Shown here one piece after another: positions 59,241 through 64,000 of a stretch of DNA of 64,000 bases. The stretch lies in contig NZ_JAFBFW010000004.1 of NCBI RefSeq assembly GCF_016909495.1, positions 248,001 to 312,000 of the forward strand, read 5' to 3'. This DNA is from Pantoea coffeiphila. GTDB lineage: Bacteria > Pseudomonadota > Gammaproteobacteria > Enterobacterales > Enterobacteriaceae. Both the position numbers and the translations under genes were made by a program. Each line of letters begins with the position of its first letter. Position 1 is the stretch's first letter. The notes under the pieces are model-generated. The model was not told where the DNA came from and did no database searches. It worked only from the letters and a program-made list of their open reading frames with translations.

Positions 59241-60167
59241 ATGACCAGTAAGACAAACGATAAAACCGCTGAAAATGAAGTTGAAAGCGAAGAGAGCGAA
59301 CAGGGAAAGGAGATTGAAGTTGATGAGGAGGTGCTGCCTTCCCGCGCCGCCGCGGTTCATGAGCAGATACGTCAGGAGGGGGAAAAAGAGCTGGAGCGCG
59401 ACGGCCTGGCGCTGCTGTTTTCAGCCATCGCCGCCGGGATTTCGATGGGGGCTTCGCTGATGGCGAAGGGCATTTTCCAGGTTAATCTGCACGAGGTGCC
59501 GGGAAGCTTTCTACTGGAGAACCTCGGCTACACCTTCGGCTTTATTATCGTGATCATGGCTCGTCAGCAGCTGTTCACCGAGAACACCGTCACGGCCGTG
59601 CTGCCGGTGATGCATAAGCCGACGCTGGGTAACGGGCTGCTGCTGCTGCGGCTTTGGGGGCTGGTGCTGCTGGGTAACCTGATCGGCACGGCGCTGGCCT
59701 CGCTGGGCTTTATCCACATGCCCATTTTTGACGACGCCACCCGCAGCGCATTTGTCAGCATCAGCCAGAAAGTCATGGAGAATCCGCCGAACGAGATGTT
59801 TGCCAACGCCGTGGTGTCCGGCTGGATTATCGCCACCATGGTCTGGATGTTTCCTTCCGCCGGTGCTGCCAAAATTTGGGTGATTATCCTGATGACCTGG
59901 CTGGTTGCGCTGGGCGATCTCGCTCATATCGTGGTCGGCTCCGTCGAGATCTTCTATCTGGTCTTTAACGGCGACATCCCGTGGCAGCAGTTTATCTGGC
60001 CGTTTGCCCTGCCGACGCTGGCCGGCAATATCATCGGCGGCACCTTTATTTTTGCCCTGCTCAGCCACGCGCAAATCCGTAACGATATGCGTAACAAAGC
60101 CAAAGCCGAGGCGGAAGCCAAAGCGAAGCGCGAGAAGCAAAGGCAGCAGGGACACACGGCGAATTGA
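59241..60167 (+). CDS. yfdC: Formate/nitrite-transporter-family inner-membrane protein YfdC
   Basis: The 308-residue protein (E. coli YfdC 310 aa) has an acidic N-terminal tail (ENEVESEESEQGKEIEVDEE) and then six helices of the FNT fold, with NPPNEMFANAVVSGWIIATMV near residue 175. The C-terminus is rich in Lys, Ala and Glu. It is thought to be a channel for small anions. The ATG follows CGGGGGAAAG. As in E. coli it precedes argW. Confidence 0.93.
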   Translation: MTSKTNDKTAENEVESEESEQGKEIEVDEEVLPSRAAAVHEQIRQEGEKELERDGLALLFSAIAAGISMGASLMAKGIFQVNLHEVPGSFLLENLGYTFGFIIVIMARQQLFTENTVTAVLPVMHKPTLGNGLLLLRLWGLVLLGNLIGTALASLGFIHMPIFDDATRSAFVSISQKVMENPPNEMFANAVVSGWIIATMVWMFPSAGAAKIWVIILMTWLVALGDLAHIVVGSVEIFYLVFNGDIPWQQFIWPFALPTLAGNIIGGTFIFALLSHAQIRNDMRNKAKAEAEAKAKREKQRQQGHTAN

Positions 60168-60198
60168 TGGTAAAATGCGCAGTCAGTTCGGTAAGTAG

Positions 60199-60227
60199 TT
60201 AATCTGCGGCAGGAATTGCGCTATACT
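60199..60227 (+). promoter_or_regulatory. Promoter of argW
   Basis: TTAATC (60199-60204), 17 bp, TATACT (60222-60227), then a GC-rich discriminator CCCGCCGC before the tRNA. A GC-rich discriminator is typical of growth-rate-controlled stable RNA promoters. Confidence 0.6.
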
Positions 60228-60236
60228 CCCGCCGCT

Positions 60237-60311
60237 GTCTCCTTAGTTAAATGGATATAACGAGCCCCTCCTAAGGGCTAGTTGCAGGTTCGATTCCTGC
60301 AGGGGACACCA
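60237..60311 (+). tRNA. argW: tRNA-Arg (anticodon CCU)
   Basis: The 75-nt cloverleaf has acceptor GTCTCCT/AGGGGAC with one G-U pair, a T-arm GCAGG-TTCGATT-CCTGC, anticodon loop with CCU (CCCCTCCTAAGGG region) and an encoded CCA. It differs from E. coli argW at a few bases only. In E. coli argW is the attachment site of prophage CPS-53/KpLE1; the foreign AT-rich DNA starts directly at its 3' end here. Confidence 0.95.
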
Positions 60312-60760
60312 TTTCATCTGCCAGTATCCCGCCATAACCCTTCGCACTCCACCACGATTACTGTTACAAGTATTTTTTATGAAAACACCTAACCATCTGA
60401 TTTTTATATCTTTTAATCAAATTCACAATTGTAGAAGGTTTACATAATTTGTATACTGACACTTTTGAGTAGTAAGCTAGCCCTCAAAACCTTCAATTGT
60501 AACTGATATGAAACACCTTAGATAAGAAAGTTAATTTCACTAATCATTTTCATAATGATTTATAATGTTATGGTGTAGCATAGTTAGTTTTAACATATTA
60601 GTATTTTATTTATTTTGATAAAAATTAATAGGTTACATTAGAATGGCATTTGTTAGTGTTGGTTCAATTGATGAAAAATTCGTAACTTGTACATAATGCC
60701 ATTCTTACCGATCCTAATGACTCTACTCAAATTTACTAACTATTGATAAGGACAAAAATA
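60312..60760 (+). promoter_or_regulatory. AT-rich leader of the primase-RT gene with promoter and hairpins
   Basis: This 449-bp region has no open frame of note. A sigma70-like promoter TTGTAG (60429-60434), 17 bp, TATACT (60452-60457) predicts a start near 60464 and a leader of about 300 nt. An inverted repeat (60425-60441 with 60487-60500, one 3-nt bulge) overlaps that promoter. The leader holds hairpin AATCATT-TTCAT-AATGATT (60542-60560), a TATAAT box at 60561 and a long stem at 60640-60705. The leader may be a non-coding RNA or regulatory structure for the RT. Confidence 0.55.
60640..60705 (+). other. Long stem-loop 55 nt upstream of the primase-RT start
   Basis: AGAATGGCATT (60640-60650) pairs perfectly with AATGCCATTCT (60695-60705), and the adjacent TGT/ACA extends the stem past one bulged base. 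The loop is about 38 nt. An 11-bp perfect stem with a GGC core is unlikely to be chance in such AT-rich DNA. Confidence 0.7.
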
Positions 60761-63700
60761 GTGGATGAATTTTCAGAAATCTCCAAAAAAATATTCAGTT
60801 TATTTTCAACAGATCAAGACTTTCATGCTGAGCAACAAAACGATGGTAGGTACTATAAAAAGCATGGAAGAATAACATCTGTAAAAATCGAACAAATGCT
60901 TAGAGACCACGGTTCAATAGCGGTGTATCAGCGGAATATAGATGACAGAATTAAATGGATTTGCTACGACTTTGACATTGTCAAATCACAACTATCTGAA
61001 TCCAAAAGACAAAAAGCACAGGATGAACTTAATTTAACCGTAACTAAGTTTTGCAATTATTTAGTAAAAAAAGAAATATCATTTCTTATTGAACACTCTG
61101 GAAATAGAGGCATTCACATATGGATCACCTTTAATATACCTATATCTATAAAAAATGGATATGAAATAACGTCACTATTACTTGAACATGCGCAGCTAAA
61201 TTACAATTCAGAAATCATTGCAATAGATTTATTTCCACACTCCAACAAAATTACGAATAGTGTAGGGTCTTGCGTAAAACTTCCTTTATCTAAGCATAAA
61301 AAATCAGGATGCTATTCATTTTTCTTGAAAGGAGTCAATTCTGTAGGCAAATCATCCCCTCCTCAATCACTCTCCCAAGAATTTTTATTTGAACAAAAAA
61401 AAATAGTCGACACACATGCGCCTGTATCAATTGAACAGATTGAAAAAACCTTCAATGTCTTTTTATCGCTACACCATACCTCATATTTCGAAGCTAGAAT
61501 AAAAGAAATCAGAGTTAATGAATTTTGTTTAGATGAGCTATTAAAACACTGGGAAAAACACCCACCTTTAAATAACTTAAAAAAGAAAATTGAAGACCGT
61601 AACCTAAATAATCAAGAGCGGAAGCTCTTAGTAGGAATACTCGGAAATGTAGTTGGAAAAGATTTAAAAAAAATAGGTGAAAAAACCCTACTTAAAATAT
61701 TCGAAATGCAGCAAAACTATAACAAAGACATTACACTCAAAGCAATAGATATGCTTTCTTCTTTTTACTTTCCAACAAAAGAACAGATGGAAGACATACT
61801 GAAAGAAAGGTTTGATAAAACTATCACAGATACCAACCTTTTAGATGCGATTTTAATAAAAGTTATCAGTTACGATCAAGGATACTTTGACTTTTGCATA
61901 ACAGACGTCGAAGTAACAAGAAATGCCGAGATGAAATACCTTATACAAAATGATGAGGCTCAATCTCGAAAAGTTTTCAACGAGCTTTGTATAATTAGGC
62001 CTGAAGAGTATTTATCAAATATAAAAAGCTTTATTGAAAATTACTCTAGAGACAAAGTTAATTTCTATAGGCATTCTAGAAAAGAAAGCGATAAAGAAAG
62101 AGAGTTAATAAGCCTTGAGTGCCTTGAACGTATAACAACAAGTATGATTCTAAAGCAAATTCACCATTTCTTTAGTCTACCCAATAGCAATTCAAGTCAT
62201 GGGTACAGGGTTCAAAATGGTTTCAAAAATGGTTTCATATTCGAGCCATGGCTCTATCTTTGGATTCAGTTCTTATCTAACATTTCAACTTTCATCAATA
62301 ATCCAGACAACTCAGATTGTTATATAATAAAAGCAGACATTGCATCATTTTATAACAAAGTAGATCATGACAAACTTAAAAGAATACTATTAGATAGCTC
62401 TCCATTAAGCACTGTTAAAGAGAAACTAACATTATTAGATAGCCAATCCTTAGAGAAATACAAAAAATTAATAACAATCTGTCTTGATATCTCTAAGGCT
62501 ACCGTTACTGATGATAAAGGGTTACCGCAAGGCCCAGCCTTTGCAAGATTCTTTGCAGAGTTGTATTTATCTGAGATCGATAGTAAATTTGAAGAATTAC
62601 TAAGCAATGATTCAATATTATTATATCAACGATATGTTGATGATATTTTTATTGTATGCAAGTCTGAAAATGAAGCTAAAGTGACGCTTTCACTTCTTGA
62701 GTCAGAGCTTAATATGCTGGGACTTGAAATAAAACATAGTAAGACCCTTATAAAAAAAGTCGCAGACTTTTCTCCCGACTATGATAAGTATCGTTCTCAG
62801 TCAAAATATTCAGTAGATAGAATTTCCACTAATTTCTCAACCGCGACCAATGAAGAGAAAAGTCATGCTATAAACGAATTTATCAGTCTTATACAGTCAG
62901 ATACTAAACAGGATGATTACTCATTTATTTTTTCTCACCTTAGAGGGGTCGCTGAGGTCGAACAATTAAAAAATGATGAGATAGATGATATTCTTGCAAG
63001 CGGGGTAGGTAGAGGAAGTTTATATCGGAACCTTTTTAATCATGTCTTAGAAGAGGAAAAAAACTGGCATTATCTAATATCAGCAAAAACTTACAATTCT
63101 CTTCAATCAGAAGTACTCACTTCGACAATTATAAATTTTATTGAAGAAGGAAAAAATAGTCATGATAAATTTATAGATTTGATGAATGAAATTTATGACA
63201 AATTGACATTGACCAACATGGTAAATGAGCACTTGTTACAAATGAATTTATTAATGGGACTAGATGTTGATTATAAAAAAATGTCCGCTAATTCAATAGT
63301 CGATGTGGTGAGTGCATTTCCCCTACGATTAAACATAAAAACGACAGCCCCCCTTCTGGAACAAATTAACACTGAATTAAACAGCATGGATGATAAAAAC
63401 AAAATCATAAATGTACTATATGCGTTATCACGTACGGCGCACATAGAAACAGAAGAATTGAAAAAGATATCATCTCTGTTTTTCTCTTACATTGCCTTAA
63501 ATATGGTTAATGCTGAGTTCAGTCAAAAAGAGGAATTCATCAACGAAAGCCTAAGCTACACAATAAAGTACCACTACCTTATTTCTTTATTTTCATTATC
63601 TAAAGTCAATACATCTCGTGAATTACTAATAAGCATGTGGAAGTATTGTGCCTGTATGCATAATAATATTAAACACAATATTAATGAGAAGATTGATTAT

Positions 63701-64000
63701 GGGTGGATACATAAAATAGCATCAATAGAATTAGATCAAAGCAAGTTGTACGTTTTATTATCGTCAATCGTAGATGGCGAGATTTTCAGAGGAACAACAG
63801 ACAAGAGATCCGTTTTCAAAACTTACCATACACTTCTGTTAATAAGGTTATCAGAAAAGATCTCAGAATGGAAAAGCGATGATTTAGATGCCTTACTTGA
63901 AAAAATAAGTAGAACCTCCAATTTTTACGAATGGATCATAAACAGAGATCAAACTGATTTACTTCCTAATTCTAGGGAGTGGTTTGACAGTAACATTATA
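60761..64000 (+). CDS. AEP primase-reverse transcriptase fusion, UG10/DRT7-like (3' end outside window)
   Basis: The frame is open for 1080 codons and runs off the window. The start is GTG 60761, with AAGGA 8 nt upstream and an in-frame TAA at 60737. Residues ~1-215 are an archaeo-eukaryotic primase domain: ICYDFDI (Asp70, Asp72), EHSGNRGIHIWI (His119), IIAIDLF (Asp156) and VGSCVKLPL. A helical linker follows to ~450. Residues ~450-770 are a reverse transcriptase: motif A KADIASFYNKVD (Asp526), motif B GLPQGP (587-592), motif C QRYVDDIFIV (YVDD 625-628) and motif D-like LGLEIKHSKT. The remainder is helical and unassigned. From memory, primase-RT fusions occur in UG10 (DRT7) anti-phage RTs. 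Codon use and AT content differ from the backbone. Confidence 0.85.
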   Translation, partial: MDEFSEISKKIFSLFSTDQDFHAEQQNDGRYYKKHGRITSVKIEQMLRDHGSIAVYQRNIDDRIKWICYDFDIVKSQLSESKRQKAQDELNLTVTKFCNYLVKKEISFLIEHSGNRGIHIWITFNIPISIKNGYEITSLLLEHAQLNYNSEIIAIDLFPHSNKITNSVGSCVKLPLSKHKKSGCYSFFLKGVNSVGKSSPPQSLSQEFLFEQKKIVDTHAPVSIEQIEKTFNVFLSLHHTSYFEARIKEIRVNEFCLDELLKHWEKHPPLNNLKKKIEDRNLNNQERKLLVGILGNVVGKDLKKIGEKTLLKIFEMQQNYNKDITLKAIDMLSSFYFPTKEQMEDILKERFDKTITDTNLLDAILIKVISYDQGYFDFCITDVEVTRNAEMKYLIQNDEAQSRKVFNELCIIRPEEYLSNIKSFIENYSRDKVNFYRHSRKESDKERELISLECLERITTSMILKQIHHFFSLPNSNSSHGYRVQNGFKNGFIFEPWLYLWIQFLSNISTFINNPDNSDCYIIKADIASFYNKVDHDKLKRILLDSSPLSTVKEKLTLLDSQSLEKYKKLITICLDISKATVTDDKGLPQGPAFARFFAELYLSEIDSKFEELLSNDSILLYQRYVDDIFIVCKSENEAKVTLSLLESELNMLGLEIKHSKTLIKKVADFSPDYDKYRSQSKYSVDRISTNFSTATNEEKSHAINEFISLIQSDTKQDDYSFIFSHLRGVAEVEQLKNDEIDDILASGVGRGSLYRNLFNHVLEEEKNWHYLISAKTYNSLQSEVLTSTIINFIEEGKNSHDKFIDLMNEIYDKLTLTNMVNEHLLQMNLLMGLDVDYKKMSANSIVDVVSAFPLRLNIKTTAPLLEQINTELNSMDDKNKIINVLYALSRTAHIETEELKKISSLFFSYIALNMVNAEFSQKEEFINESLSYTIKYHYLISLFSLSKVNTSRELLISMWKYCACMHNNIKHNINEKIDYGWIHKIASIELDQSKLYVLLSSIVDGEIFRGTTDKRSVFKTYHTLLLIRLSEKISEWKSDDLDALLEKISRTSNFYEWIINRDQTDLLPNSREWFDSNII

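Noticed and set aside
62365-62607. 80-codon frame antisense within the RT domain
   Set aside because: It lies over the RT palm coding region between motifs A and C and has no start signal.
60761-64000. Reverse transcriptase as a retron or group II intron protein
   Set aside because: The retron VTG/NAxxH type motifs, a maturase domain and intron RNA ends are not seen, and the RT carries an N-terminal primase domain. The fusion points to the UG/Abi-type defence RTs instead.

Overview
The window is a chromosomal segment of an Enterobacterales bacterium, most likely Erwinia/Pantoea-like. The backbone keeps the order known from E. coli: usg-pdxB, flk, yfcJ, fabB, mnmC, yfcL, epmC, yfcA, mepA, aroC, prmB, smrB, sixA, fadJ-fadI, yfcZ, fadL, mlaA, yfdC, argW. 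Blocks of accessory genes sit between these landmarks. The assignment to this order rests on protein recognition by eye; no database search was run.

Region by region. 1-7.5 kb: start of usg, pdxB, an AraC regulator divergent from an EamA exporter, flk, a rhodanese divergent from a MocR-type regulator, and yfcJ. 8-20 kb: a ribose-type ABC importer, an FGGY pentulose kinase and a SIS-only sugar-phosphate isomerase, followed by uxuA, uxuB, uxaC and uxuR. 20-26 kb: uidR, a 14-copy CAGCACT tandem repeat, uidA-uidB-uidC and a small lipoprotein. Together uidC (outer membrane), uidB (inner membrane), uidA (hydrolysis), uxaC, uxuB and uxuA form a complete route from beta-glucuronides to 2-keto-3-deoxygluconate. 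TGGTnnACCA-type palindromes lie before uxuA and uidA and suggest shared control by UxuR.

26-35 kb: fabB with recognisable FabR and FadR sites, mnmC, then a five-gene overlapping operon for a periplasmic molybdenum oxidoreductase (2Fe-2S subunit, Tat-exported molybdopterin subunit, tri-haem cytochrome c) with its MobA-like and XdhC-like maturation factors. 35-40 kb: yfcL, epmC, an AraC regulator divergent from an IolE-like/Gfo-Idh-MocA pair, and an orphan fimbrial-adhesin-like secreted protein. 40-52 kb: yfcA to mlaA, including fadIJ and fadL with FadR operators. 52-59 kb: a full ccmABCDEFG-H cytochrome c maturation operon with CcmH and CcmI fused. 59-60.3 kb: yfdC and argW.

Immediately after argW the base composition falls sharply to AT-rich. 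The rest of the window is a 449-bp structured leader followed by one very long open frame, cut by the window end. This frame encodes an archaeo-eukaryotic primase (AEP) domain fused to a reverse transcriptase. It resembles the UG10/DRT7-type defence reverse transcriptases and is the most interesting feature here. argW is the integration site of prophage CPS-53 in E. coli, so this is probably the left end of a mobile or defence island. No integrase is visible between the tRNA and the primase-RT gene.
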